A stretch of 14,210 nt of DNA from HRBIN23 sp046294495 (lineage in GTDB: Bacteria > Chloroflexota > Dehalococcoidia > Lucifugimonadales > HRBIN23). The translations under genes were made by a program, and so were the position numbers. Under the pieces are notes generated by a model, which was not told the origin of the DNA, did not search any database, and was given only the letters and a program-made list of their open reading frames with translations. Below are positions 1-5,748 of the stretch, piece after piece (position 1 is the stretch's first letter; each line of letters begins with the position of its first letter). The stretch spans positions 1 to 14,210 of the forward strand of contig JBKBKV010000046.1 of NCBI GenBank assembly GCA_046294495.1, written 5' to 3'.

Positions 1-387
1 CTGGACACCCCAGGGGCCTATACGGTGTCGGTGCGCTTTGACACCCAGACGGTGGAGATTGGCAGGGTAACGGTTCAGCCGCCGCCTACGCCCACACCTA
101 CTCCGACACCTACGCCGCGGCCTCCAACTCCAACGCCCACACCTACGCCGCGCCCGCCGACGCCTACGCCGACGGCGACGCCGATGCCGCCCACACCTAC
201 ACCAACGGTGGTGGTGCCAACACCCACGCCCACACCGACACCGGTGCGCCCGCCGACGCCCACACCCACGCCGGTGCCGCCACCGCCTAAGCCCTTCCCG
301 ACAGGGCTGGTGGTAGGCATCATTGTGGCGGTGATTGTGGTAGTTGTGCTTGTGGTGGTGTTCTTGCGCCTGCGCCGAAGGGGATAA
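1..387 (+). CDS. C-terminal part of a surface protein with Pro/Thr stalk and membrane anchor (5' end outside window)
   Basis: The frame is open from base 1, so the gene starts upstream and only the last 128 residues are visible. The first ~26 residues (containing PGAYTVSVRF) look like the final strands of a beta-sandwich, Ig-like domain. About 72 residues follow (bases 79-294) made almost only of Pro and Thr with a few Arg and Val, then a hydrophobic segment (bases ~301-363) and a basic tail LRLRRRG. This is a typical layout for an exported protein: extracellular domain, extended Pro/Thr stalk crossing the envelope, single C-terminal membrane helix, positive residues in the cytoplasm. There is no LPXTG motif, so sortase anchoring is not indicated. 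A strong terminator lies 28 bases after the stop, so it is the last gene of its transcript. Its specific function cannot be told from this part. Confidence 0.8.
   Translation: MDTPGAYTVSVRFDTQTVEIGRVTVQPPPTPTPTPTPTPRPPTPTPTPTPRPPTPTPTATPMPPTPTPTVVVPTPTPTPTPVRPPTPTPTPVPPPPKPFPTGLVVGIIVAVIVVVVLVVVFLRLRRRG
79..294 (+). repeat. Low-complexity Pro-Thr codon repeat
   Basis: About 72 codons are nearly all CCN and ACN, encoding runs such as PTPTPTPTPRPP two or three times with small variations. The third codon positions vary (ccg, cct, cca, ccc; acg, aca, act), so it is repetitive at protein level more than as an exact DNA tandem. The opposite strand therefore shows an artificial Gly/Val-rich open frame. 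Confidence 0.8.
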
Positions 388-415
388 GGCCGGCGCCCTA
401 AGGGGGCCTTGAGAC

Positions 416-454
416 AGGCGGGCCGCCTCCCCGTGGGCGGCGGCCCGCCTTTTT
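416..454 (+). terminator. Rho-independent terminator
   Basis: There is a perfect 12-bp GC-rich stem (416-427 pairs with 439-450) with an 11-base loop. A run of five T (450-454) begins at the last stem base. It lies 28 bases after the stop of the Pro/Thr-stalk protein and should end that transcript. Confidence 0.9.
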
Positions 455-562
455 ATGCCTGCGCAGGTGGTCTCCCCTTGAGCAGGCTCGCCAGGAGTGG
501 GGCATCTGCATCTTCGTCCTGCCCCCACCCATGCCTCACAGGTGTTGAACGATTACAGTTCC

Positions 563-591
563 TTGACGCACTTACACCTTGGCCCTAGGAT
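563..591 (+). promoter_or_regulatory. Sigma70-type promoter for the CBS-domain gene
   Basis: A -35 box TTGACG (563-568) is separated by exactly 17 bases from a -10 box TAGGAT (586-591). Transcription would start near base 598, giving a leader of about 55 bases before the ATG at 654. The gene-free stretch from 455 to 562 shows nothing else I can name. Confidence 0.55.
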
Positions 592-611
592 ATGGCTAGC
601 CGCATAGTGTT

Positions 612-647
612 CCGGCAGTCCGCCGGGCGCAAGCCTGTGGCGAAAGG
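612..647 (+). other. Structured leader hairpin upstream of the CBS-domain gene
   Basis: Bases 621-628 pair with 633-642 around a GCAA tetraloop, with two unpaired bases (637-638) in the 3' arm. A competing stem is possible between CCGGC (612-616) and GCCGG (622-626). The hairpin ends at 642, just before the ribosome site AAAGG (643-647), so the two alternative folds could affect access to it. It matches no riboswitch class that I recognise, and it may be an ordinary leader fold. Confidence 0.35.
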
Positions 648-653
648 CTCCAG

Positions 654-1856
654 ATGGGTGTAGCAGTTGTAGTTTTCTTGCTTCTGGCGGGAATGTTGGG
701 CTTCTTCGGCCTTTCCCTTGAGGAAGCGGCACTGACGACGGTGCCCCATGTGGCCTTGCGCCAGAAAGCCGAGGCAGGGAGCCGCCGTGCCCGTCTGGCC
801 CTGGAGGCCATGCACCGCACCCGGGGCCTGCGCACTGCTTTCCAGTTCCTGCGTATCACCGTTACCCTTTTACTGGCCTTTAGCGTGGCATCTGTGCTGT
901 ATGGCCGTGGGCTGGTGGTTTTAGGGGCTGGCGGGGGTGTGCTCGCACTGGCTCTGCTGATCCTACACATCGGGGGGCGACGCCTGGGCCATTATCACGC
1001 CTTGCCGGTGGCCCTACTAATGGCCCCTCTAGCCTACTGGGGGGCACGCCTGCTTTCCCCGGCTGTCAAGGCGGCCGTTCCGGAGCGTTTGGCTCCGCGC
1101 AACAGCCCCCTGGACCAGCTTTTCGCCCAGAGCGAGGGGGAGCCACACCCCAGCCCCCAGACCCTGGAGATGATTCGCTCGGTGCTCCTGCTGAGGGAGA
1201 CCACCGTCAAAGAGGTAATGACCCCACGGGTAGACTTTGTAGCGGTGGAGGTAGGGGATTCCTTGGAGCGGGCGGCCGCGCTGATGGCCGAGAAGGGCTT
1301 GCATCGCCTGCCTGTGTTCCAGGGGACCCTGGACCAGGTGGTGGGTGTGCTCTACGCTCGCGACCTGCTAGGGGCGTTGCACAGGGGGGCGCCAATCTCG
1401 TTGAAAGCCTTGGCACGCCCTGTGCTCTTTGTTCCTGAGACCCTAACCCTTGACCGCCTCCTGCACCGTTTCCAGGAAGAGCGCATCCATATGGCTATGG
1501 TGGTGGACGAGTTTGGGGGCGTGGAAGGGTTGGTAACCCTTGCTGACCTGCTGGAGGAGGTGGTGGGGGAGATGGACGAGGTGCAGGCCCCCGAGCCGCT
1601 GGTGCAGCCCCTGGGTGGTGGGGAAGCCCTGATAGATGGGCGTGCCAGCCTGGAGGTGCTTCAGGGCATGTTTGGGGTTCGGGTGCAGGAGGAGAGGGTG
1701 GGCACTTTGGGGGGTATGATAGCCACCCTCCTGGGGAGGCTTCCCGCGCCTGGGGACAGTGTGGAAGCCTATGGCCTCCGCTTCCAGGTGGTGGCTACTC
1801 TGGGGCGGCGCGCCAAGCGCGTGCGGGTTTCTCCCATCTCTAAACCTGAAAAATAG
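654..1856 (+). CDS. CorC/HlyC (CNNM-type) membrane protein with paired CBS domains
   Basis: This 400-residue protein has the domain order of the CorC/HlyC/TlyC family. Residues 1-140 form a membrane region with hydrophobic segments at ~2-20, ~68-105 and ~113-135; it corresponds to the DUF21/CNNM domain, and the family start motif is recognisable but degraded (GLSLEEAALTT). A CBS pair follows (first at ~188-242 with KEVMTPRVDF, second at ~252-308 with MVVDEFGGVEGLVTLADLLEE). A C-terminal CorC_HlyC domain (~318-395) contains VGTLGGMIATLLGRLPAPGD. Family members are linked to Mg2+/Co2+ transport or membrane stress; the CBS pair usually binds adenine nucleotides. The ATG at 654 follows AAAGG at a 6-base gap. 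The gene has its own promoter and a structured leader, and its stop lies in the terminator of the opposite gene. The weak DUF21 motif makes the transport role uncertain; the family assignment is secure. Confidence 0.88.
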   Translation: MGVAVVVFLLLAGMLGFFGLSLEEAALTTVPHVALRQKAEAGSRRARLALEAMHRTRGLRTAFQFLRITVTLLLAFSVASVLYGRGLVVLGAGGGVLALALLILHIGGRRLGHYHALPVALLMAPLAYWGARLLSPAVKAAVPERLAPRNSPLDQLFAQSEGEPHPSPQTLEMIRSVLLLRETTVKEVMTPRVDFVAVEVGDSLERAAALMAEKGLHRLPVFQGTLDQVVGVLYARDLLGALHRGAPISLKALARPVLFVPETLTLDRLLHRFQEERIHMAMVVDEFGGVEGLVTLADLLEEVVGEMDEVQAPEPLVQPLGGGEALIDGRASLEVLQGMFGVRVQEERVGTLGGMIATLLGRLPAPGDSVEAYGLRFQVVATLGRRAKRVRVSPISKPEK

Positions 1857-1888
1857 GGAGGAGCTGCCTGGCGCTGACAGCCCCTCCC
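1849..1888 (-). terminator. Intrinsic terminator for the collagen-like gene
   Basis: Bases 1856-1866 pair with 1878-1888 (10 pairs, one A-C mismatch) around an 11-base loop. On the minus strand the stem is followed at once by TATTTTT (complement of 1849-1855). It lies 30 bases after the stop of the minus-strand gene and overlaps the end of the converging CBS gene. Confidence 0.7.
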
Positions 1889-1917
1889 CGTTGCTCCTGG
1901 AGCCCGCTTGGCGCTAC

Positions 1918-2472
1918 CTAAGGGCGCGGCGTGGGTGTAGGCGCTGGTGTAACCTCCAGGGGTGCAGTGGCCACGGACCCCTGGTCGCCAATGGCCTTGA
2001 TTGTCCAGTTGCCCGCGCCTAGTCTCGCTAGTTGCCCCGCGCCGCTAAGGAGCCGCAGGGCACCCGAGGAGTTGGCCTCGGCTCCCACTAGAAGGAACTC
2101 GCCACCCGGGGTTACTGCCACCAGAATAACCGCTTCCCTGGGCTTGAAACCGGAGAGGTATGCGGTGAAACGCTCGCCCGTGTGGTAGGTGGGCTTGGCG
2201 AAGACAAGGGTAGGCTCGGCTGAAGCCGCGGAGCCTGGCGGGCCGGCCGGGCCACGCTCACCTTTCGGTCCCTGGGGGCCTGGAGGGCCTGCCGGTCCCT
2301 GTGGGCCTGGCGGGCCTTGGGGCCCTGGGGGGCCGGCAGGGCCTGGCGGGCCTTGGGGGCCTTGTGGGCCTGCGGGCCCTTGTGGGCCTTGGCAGGCAGC
2401 CAAAGCCAGAACGCCTACCAGGGAAAGCACCAGAAGGATACCCAGGAGCCTTGCGCTCGGGAAACCTTTCAC
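1918..2472 (-). CDS. Collagen-like lipoprotein
   Basis: The 184-residue product begins with a lipoprotein signal peptide: basic/polar start, hydrophobic run ~9-24, lipobox LAAC with the lipidated Cys at 27. Directly after it come 17 unbroken Gly-X-Y triplets (residues 29-79), rich in GPP, GPQ and GPA with one GPK-GER pair, a known stabilising pattern in collagens. Residues ~85-175 form a probable beta-sandwich (PTLVFAKPTYHTGERFTAYL onward), and the tail is TPAPTPTPRP. The expected form is a membrane-anchored trimer with a short collagen stalk carrying a globular domain outward. In bacteria prolines are not usually hydroxylated, so stability would come from the high Pro content. The start is GTG with AAGGGGGG about 8 bases upstream. 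It has its own promoter and terminator, so it is transcribed alone. The head domain is not one I can name. Confidence 0.88.
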   Translation of the reverse strand: MKGFPSARLLGILLVLSLVGVLALAACQGPQGPAGPQGPQGPPGPAGPPGPQGPPGPQGPAGPPGPQGPKGERGPAGPPGSAASAEPTLVFAKPTYHTGERFTAYLSGFKPREAVILVAVTPGGEFLLVGAEANSSGALRLLSGAGQLARLGAGNWTIKAIGDQGSVATAPLEVTPAPTPTPRP

Positions 2473-2544
2473 GTGACCCCCCTTTTCTAAATAGTGCCGT
2501 GGTTAGGCGGCCACCCCGAGCATCCCCAACCCTAACACCCGACT

Positions 2545-2573
2545 AGTGTAGAGATGGGTTTTGCGGGTGTCAA
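2545..2573 (-). promoter_or_regulatory. Strong sigma70-type promoter for the collagen-like gene
   Basis: On the minus strand a perfect -35 box TTGACA (complement of 2568-2573) lies 17 bases before a -10 box TACACT (complement of 2545-2550). Transcription would begin near 2538, leaving a leader of about 66 bases. In that leader GTGTTAGG can pair with CCTAACCAC (one bulged C) to form a hairpin. Confidence 0.7.
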
Positions 2574-2743
2574 GGGGTTCAGCGCCCTTTTTCATCAGTT
2601 TCTGCACTCCTTTTTTACATGGGGCAGCCTGTGTCTTCGCTAAGGGTAACGATACTTTGCCCCCTTTTGTTCCCTGCAGCCACGGCAAAGGCCCGGCTTT
2701 TCCTCCGCAACGCGCGCTCTGCCCATCCGAAGGAAGTAATATC
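2574..2743. other. Gene-free stretch
   Basis: This is the central part of a ~336-base gap between the GTG of the collagen-like gene and the stop of the HTH gene. The open frames here (83-89 codons) have no ribosome site, no recognisable domain and unconvincing composition. Apart from the promoter at 2545-2573 and the inverted repeat at 2744-2784, I see only short T runs and no RNA gene I can support. Confidence 0.4.
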
Positions 2744-2784
2744 AAGGAGGCCCTTGTGCTCCCCTCGCCCACAAGGGCCTCCTT
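2744..2784. terminator. Perfect 15-bp inverted repeat, probable terminator of the HTH gene
   Basis: Bases 2744-2758 are an exact reverse complement of 2770-2784, with an 11-base loop. The hairpin begins 24 bases past the stop of the minus-strand HTH gene, which is where its terminator should be. The tail is weak on both strands: three T on plus, TTGATATTACTT on minus. Termination is therefore likely but not certain, and it could serve as a 3' stability element instead. Confidence 0.5.
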
Positions 2785-2808
2785 TGGCGCAGGCCCAACG
2801 CTCTACCC

Positions 2809-3054
2809 CTAAGGGCCTGTGCGGGTAACTTCCAGGCTCTCGCCAGGGGCAAGGGCTACCCTTCGCACCTGTATGCCCAGTTTCAACAGCCAGTAGCCCA
2901 GGGTAGCCTTGCTGACGCCCAGGTCGTGAGCGGTGGCCGAGAGCCCCTTCTCGTTGACCATCTCCGGGAGCAGCCTCTCCAGAGGGCGACCGTAGCGCTC
3001 CTCAACCTGGAGCATAAGACGGGTCTTTCGGACTTGCGCTTTTGCTGGAAGCAT
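2809..3054 (-). CDS. Small helix-turn-helix DNA-binding protein
   Basis: This 81-residue protein has a clear helix-turn-helix at ~39-60 (LSATAHDLGVSKATLGYWLL): an AHDLGVS turn followed by a recognition helix. The first ~30 residues are basic and probably helical; the last 20 look like a short beta hairpin or wing. I chose the ATG at 3054 because GGAGGAGG lies just upstream and the predicted promoter -10 box covers 3081-3086; the longer frame starting at 3090 would begin upstream of the expected transcript start. It is divergent from the DedA gene, and the gap holds several dyads, so it may regulate itself and the DedA/DinB genes. A role in transcription is inference from the fold. No ligand-binding or dimerisation domain is visible, and I cannot name the family. 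Confidence 0.75.
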   Translation of the reverse strand: MLPAKAQVRKTRLMLQVEERYGRPLERLLPEMVNEKGLSATAHDLGVSKATLGYWLLKLGIQVRRVALAPGESLEVTRTGP

Positions 3055-3080
3055 GGCCTCCTCCGCCTCACTTTCCCCCA

Positions 3081-3109
3081 ACTTTAGCACAGCCCGCCCC
3101 TTTTGTCAA
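3081..3109 (-). promoter_or_regulatory. Sigma70-type promoter for the HTH gene
   Basis: On the minus strand TTGACA (complement of 3104-3109) is followed after 17 bases by TAAAGT (complement of 3081-3086). Transcription would start near 3074, 20 bases before the ATG at 3054, leaving just enough room for the GGAGGAGG ribosome site. Confidence 0.65.
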
Positions 3110-3111
3110 GA

Positions 3112-3169
3112 CCTTGTTACGGACAAGGAATGGCATATGATAAGCCATGTTTGAAACTTGTTCAGAACA
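3112..3169. promoter_or_regulatory. Cluster of operator-like dyads with a plus-strand promoter
   Basis: Three dyads lie within 58 bases. CCTTGT-5-ACAAGG covers 3112-3128. The 17-base imperfect palindrome TGGCATATGATAAGCCA covers 3131-3147 (7 of 8 pairs match apart from the mismatched fifth position and centre). TGTTCAGAACA covers 3159-3169. A plus-strand promoter TTGTTA (3115-3120), 16-base spacer, TATGAT (3137-3142, within one base) sits among them, so the second dyad covers its -10 box. This is where a repressor of the DedA operon would bind. The half-sites differ from each other, so one regulator need not bind all three. Confidence 0.4.
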
Positions 3170-3270
3170 TTGTGTGGTGGTGGCGTTGTGGCGTCTCATA
3201 TTGTGGTCACCCCCTTCCTTATGCTAGAGTGTCTACATCGGCGATATCGGTTGCCGCCTTGTGGGAGTTC

Positions 3271-3951
3271 ATGGGGAGCGTAGAGCAAGTCATCTTGCAG
3301 TGGGTGCAGGCGGTCTACCAGGCCCTGGGGTGGCCCGGGCTGGTGGCCATGATGGCTATTGAGAGCGCCTGCATTCCCCTGCCCAGCGAGGTTGTGATGC
3401 CTTTGGGTGGATGGCTCCTAGTGCAGGCCAAGGGCGGGGGACTCGGTGGCTTGTTGCTGGCGGGCTTCCTGGGGGCGCTGGGTAACCTGCTGGGCTCCCT
3501 GCTAGCCTACTGGGCAGGGGCGGTATGGGGGCGGGCTGCCGTCCTGCGTTGGGGCAAATGGGTGCTCATTACCCCTCACGACGTGGAGCGGGCTGACCGC
3601 TGGTTTACCCGTTATGGGGAGGCGACGGTCTTCTTCTCGCGCCTCTTGCCGGTGGTGCGCACCTTCATCAGCCTGCCGGCGGGTGTGGCGCGCATGCATC
3701 TGGGCAAGTTCTGCCTCTACACTTTCCTGGGGGCGTTCCCCTGGTCTCTAGGGCTGGCGTGGGGTGGCTTTCTCCTGGGGGAGCACTGGGAACGCCTGCG
3801 TGCGGCGATGCGCCCCTTTGATATCCCTATCCTGGTGGCAATGGTTGCCCTGGGGGTGTGGTGGCTGTGGCGTCGCTTTCGCCATATCCGCAAAGAGGCG
3901 TCCCAGGCCGCTGCCTCCTCGGAGGACTTTGCCAAACAGAGGCGTCTCTAA
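3271..3951 (+). CDS. DedA-family (SNARE-associated/VTT domain) membrane protein
   Basis: The 226-residue product is an integral membrane protein of the DedA superfamily. Visible family motifs are ESACIPLPSEVVMPLGGWL at 31-49 (E31 and E40, with re-entrant Pro residues) and FFSRLLPVVRTFISLPAG at 121-138 with two Arg (R124, R130) at the places of the functionally needed arginines in E. coli YqjA/YghB. Hydrophobic segments lie at ~23-50, ~58-85, ~147-170 and ~184-200, and a charged C-terminal tail is cytoplasmic. DedA proteins support membrane homeostasis, and some recycle undecaprenyl phosphate or scramble phospholipids; the substrate here cannot be read from sequence. I chose the ATG at 3271 because the frame upstream lacks DedA similarity; GGGAG lies 3 bases before it, which is a tight gap. 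It is likely co-transcribed with the DinB-like gene 28 bases downstream. Confidence 0.88.
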   Translation: MGSVEQVILQWVQAVYQALGWPGLVAMMAIESACIPLPSEVVMPLGGWLLVQAKGGGLGGLLLAGFLGALGNLLGSLLAYWAGAVWGRAAVLRWGKWVLITPHDVERADRWFTRYGEATVFFSRLLPVVRTFISLPAGVARMHLGKFCLYTFLGAFPWSLGLAWGGFLLGEHWERLRAAMRPFDIPILVAMVALGVWWLWRRFRHIRKEASQAAASSEDFAKQRRL

Positions 3952-3979
3952 CACAAGTTGGCCAGAAGGAGGTGGACAC

Positions 3980-4471
3980 ATGGCATGTCCGCGGGTGCAT
4001 GCCCTGCTCCGAGAACTGGATATGGCCCACGAGGCCGTGGAGCGGGCGTTGGAGGGTATCACACAGCAAGAGTTGTATACCCCTCCCAGGGAAGGGGAGT
4101 GGTCGGTGGCCCAGGTGCTGGCCCACTCCATAGAGATGGAGCCTTTCTGGGTGCGCAAGGCGTTGCTGGTGCGCCAGCAGGATACCCCCACCTTTGCCCG
4201 GGCCACTGAGGCCGAGCGGGAGCAGCGCCTGCGCGCCGTGCAGGAGCACGGCCGAGACCCATTGCCTGTGATCCTCTCCAGAATGGGTGAGGCGCACGCC
4301 GAAGCGGTGGCGGCCCTCCTGCGCCTGGAGGAGGCTGACCTAGCCCGCCCCTGCGTTTACCAGGGGCGGCGGATGACGGTGCAGGGGTTCGTGGAGGGTG
4401 TGGTTCGCCACCTGCGCGAGCACGAGGCGCAAATTAGGGCGACACGGGAAGCGGTGGCGTCGCAACACTAG
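3980..4471 (+). CDS. DinB-like (DinB/YfiT superfamily) four-helix protein
   Basis: The 163-residue, mostly helical product shows the DinB_2 pattern: GEWSVAQVLAHSIEMEPFW at 39-57 and a C-terminal HLREHEAQI at 144-152. H49, H144 and H148 match the three-His metal site of this superfamily. Members include metal-dependent thiol-transferases (bacillithiol, mycothiol) and many uncharacterised stress proteins; they are not related to the DNA polymerase also named DinB. The substrate cannot be deduced. The ATG at 3980 has an excellent ribosome site (AAGGAGGT, 6 bases before), and it starts 28 bases after the DedA stop, so the two are probably one operon. Its stop overlaps the stop of coaBC on the other strand: both use the four bases CTAG at 4468-4471. 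Confidence 0.82.
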   Translation: MACPRVHALLRELDMAHEAVERALEGITQQELYTPPREGEWSVAQVLAHSIEMEPFWVRKALLVRQQDTPTFARATEAEREQRLRAVQEHGRDPLPVILSRMGEAHAEAVAALLRLEEADLARPCVYQGRRMTVQGFVEGVVRHLREHEAQIRATREAVASQH

Positions 4472-5697
4472 GAGGTGGAGGGCTGGGGCTGCTTCGCTGG
4501 CTGGGCCAGGATGGCCGCTACCCTATCCAGGATGCGCTGGGCCACCTCGTATTTTGGGAGCAGGGGGAGTTCCTCCACACCCCCGTCCCGGTCCAGCAGA
4601 ACGACGCGGTTGGTGTCGGCGCCGAAGCCGCTGTCGGCGGCGGAGACATCATTGGCGGCGATGAGGTGCATACCCTTGGCGTGCAGTTTCTCCCGTGCGT
4701 TGGCGATCAGGTTCTCCGTCTCAGCAGCGAAGCCCACCTTTATCACTTTGCCGTCTGCTTCGGCGATGATGTCGGGGTTGCGGGTCATTTCCAACACCCA
4801 GAGGGGTGGGCCTTTCTTGACCTTCTGGGGGGCCATGCGGGTGGGGCGGTAGTCGGCCACGGCGGCGGCCATAATAAGGGCGTCGGCCTCTTTGCAGGCC
4901 TCCAGCACCGCCTTTCGCATCTCCATGGCGGTGGTAACCCGTCGCACCTCTACACCCACGGGGTCGGGCAAGGCCGTCGGTGCTGTAATCAGGACGGCGC
5001 GTGCGCCACGGTCTCGCGCTGCCTCGGCCACGGCGTAGCCCATCTTTCCCGAGGAGCGATTGGTAACCACCCGCACGGGGTCTATAGGCTCCTGGGTGCC
5101 GCCAGCGGTGGCTACGATGGTGCGCCCGCGCAGGTCGCCTGTAGCCTTCCCCAACACCCAGCGCAGGTGCTCTAAGATGCTGGTAACCTCGGCCATGCGC
5201 CCTTTACCCACCAGGCCCGAGGCGAGCCTCCCCTCCACTGGCCCCACAAAGTAGACTCCCCGCTGGCGCAGGCGCTCTATGTGCTCCTGCAGGGTGGGGT
5301 GTTCATACATGTGGGCATCCATCGCCGGCACCACCACCAGAGGCGCACGGGAGGCCAGGATGGTGGTGGTGAGCACATCGTCGGCCAGGCCCAGGGCGAT
5401 GCGGGCAATGGTGTGGGCCGTGGCGGGGCACACCACAATAAGGTCTGCTCGCAGGGCCAGGGCCACATGGTCCATGGCCGTCTCGGCGCGGGGGTCAAAC
5501 AGGTCAGTGAAGGCGGGGTGATGGGTGAGGGCCTGGAAAGTGAGTGGGGTTATGAACTGGCACGCCTCGCGGGTAAGCACCGTGTCCACCTGGGCCCCGT
5601 GCTGGACCAGTTTGCTGGCCAGGTCGGCGGCCTTGAAGCAGGCGATACTCCCTGTTACACCCAGGAGGATGCGTTTCCCATGCAAGGGTGTTGGCAT
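4468..5697 (-). CDS. coaBC: Bifunctional phosphopantothenoylcysteine decarboxylase / phosphopantothenate-cysteine ligase
   Basis: The 409-residue enzyme does two steps of CoA synthesis: CoaB joins cysteine to 4'-phosphopantothenate using a nucleotide triphosphate, and CoaC, an FMN enzyme, decarboxylates the product to 4'-phosphopantetheine. CoaC spans ~1-185 (GVTGSIACFKAADLASKL at 13-30, active-site H77, PATAHTIARIALGLADD at 91-107). CoaB spans ~190-400 (TAGGTQEPIDPVRVVTNRSSG at 197-217, AAAVADYRP at 277-285, Lys-rich KVKK at 292-295, VGFAAETE at 321-328). Two CoaC positions differ from E. coli Dfp: PAMN is PAMD (D127) and the flap Cys is Ser (S160 in LASGLVGKGRM); these are discussed as a finding. 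I chose ATG 5697, preceded by AAGGAAGGGA, over the TTG 21 bases upstream. It follows coaX after 51 bases, so product and substrate enzymes are adjacent. It is probably the last gene of this operon. Confidence 0.93.
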   Translation of the reverse strand: MPTPLHGKRILLGVTGSIACFKAADLASKLVQHGAQVDTVLTREACQFITPLTFQALTHHPAFTDLFDPRAETAMDHVALALRADLIVVCPATAHTIARIALGLADDVLTTTILASRAPLVVVPAMDAHMYEHPTLQEHIERLRQRGVYFVGPVEGRLASGLVGKGRMAEVTSILEHLRWVLGKATGDLRGRTIVATAGGTQEPIDPVRVVTNRSSGKMGYAVAEAARDRGARAVLITAPTALPDPVGVEVRRVTTAMEMRKAVLEACKEADALIMAAAVADYRPTRMAPQKVKKGPPLWVLEMTRNPDIIAEADGKVIKVGFAAETENLIANAREKLHAKGMHLIAANDVSAADSGFGADTNRVVLLDRDGGVEELPLLPKYEVAQRILDRVAAILAQPAKQPQPSTS

Positions 5698-5731
5698 AGG
5701 TCCCTTCCTTTCTCCCAAAGGTAAGGGCCTG

Positions 5732-5745
5732 AACGCTGGTGCGTT
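5732..5745 (-). other. Small hairpin between coaX and coaBC
   Basis: AACGC (5732-5736) and GCGTT (5741-5745) form a 5-bp stem with a 4-base loop in the 51-base gap, right after the coaX stop. There is no T run, so it is not a convincing terminator. It might protect or separate the two messages, or be chance. Confidence 0.25.
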
Positions 5746-5748
5746 GCC

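Noticed and set aside
75..323. Gly/Val-rich minus-strand open frame opposite the Pro/Thr stalk
   Set aside because: It is the reverse complement of the Pro-Thr codon repeat; it has no ribosome site and its composition is an artefact of that repeat.
597..653. Known riboswitch (ZTP, cobalamin, c-di-GMP, fluoride) in the leader
   Set aside because: A short CCGCC/GGGC resemblance to the ZTP core exists, but the rest of the consensus is missing in each case.
2189..2476. Plus-strand Gly/Pro-rich frame that looks collagen-like
   Set aside because: It is the mirror of the true minus-strand collagen gene, whose signal peptide, lipobox, promoter and ribosome site lie on the minus strand.
2561..2812. 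Open frames on both strands in the gap between the collagen-like gene and the HTH gene
   Set aside because: They cross the promoter or the inverted repeat, lack ribosome sites and show no domain-like sequence.
3112..3128. Intrinsic terminator from the CCTTGT/ACAAGG dyad
   Set aside because: The stem is only 6 bp, has no T run and lies between two promoters; an operator is more likely.
3103..3270. 56-codon N-terminal extension of the DedA frame
   Set aside because: It runs through the divergent promoter and dyads and reads as non-DedA sequence; the ATG at 3271 gives a normal family N terminus.
3980..4471. DNA polymerase IV (also called DinB)
   Set aside because: The protein is far too short and has the three-His DinB/YfiT pattern, not polymerase motifs.
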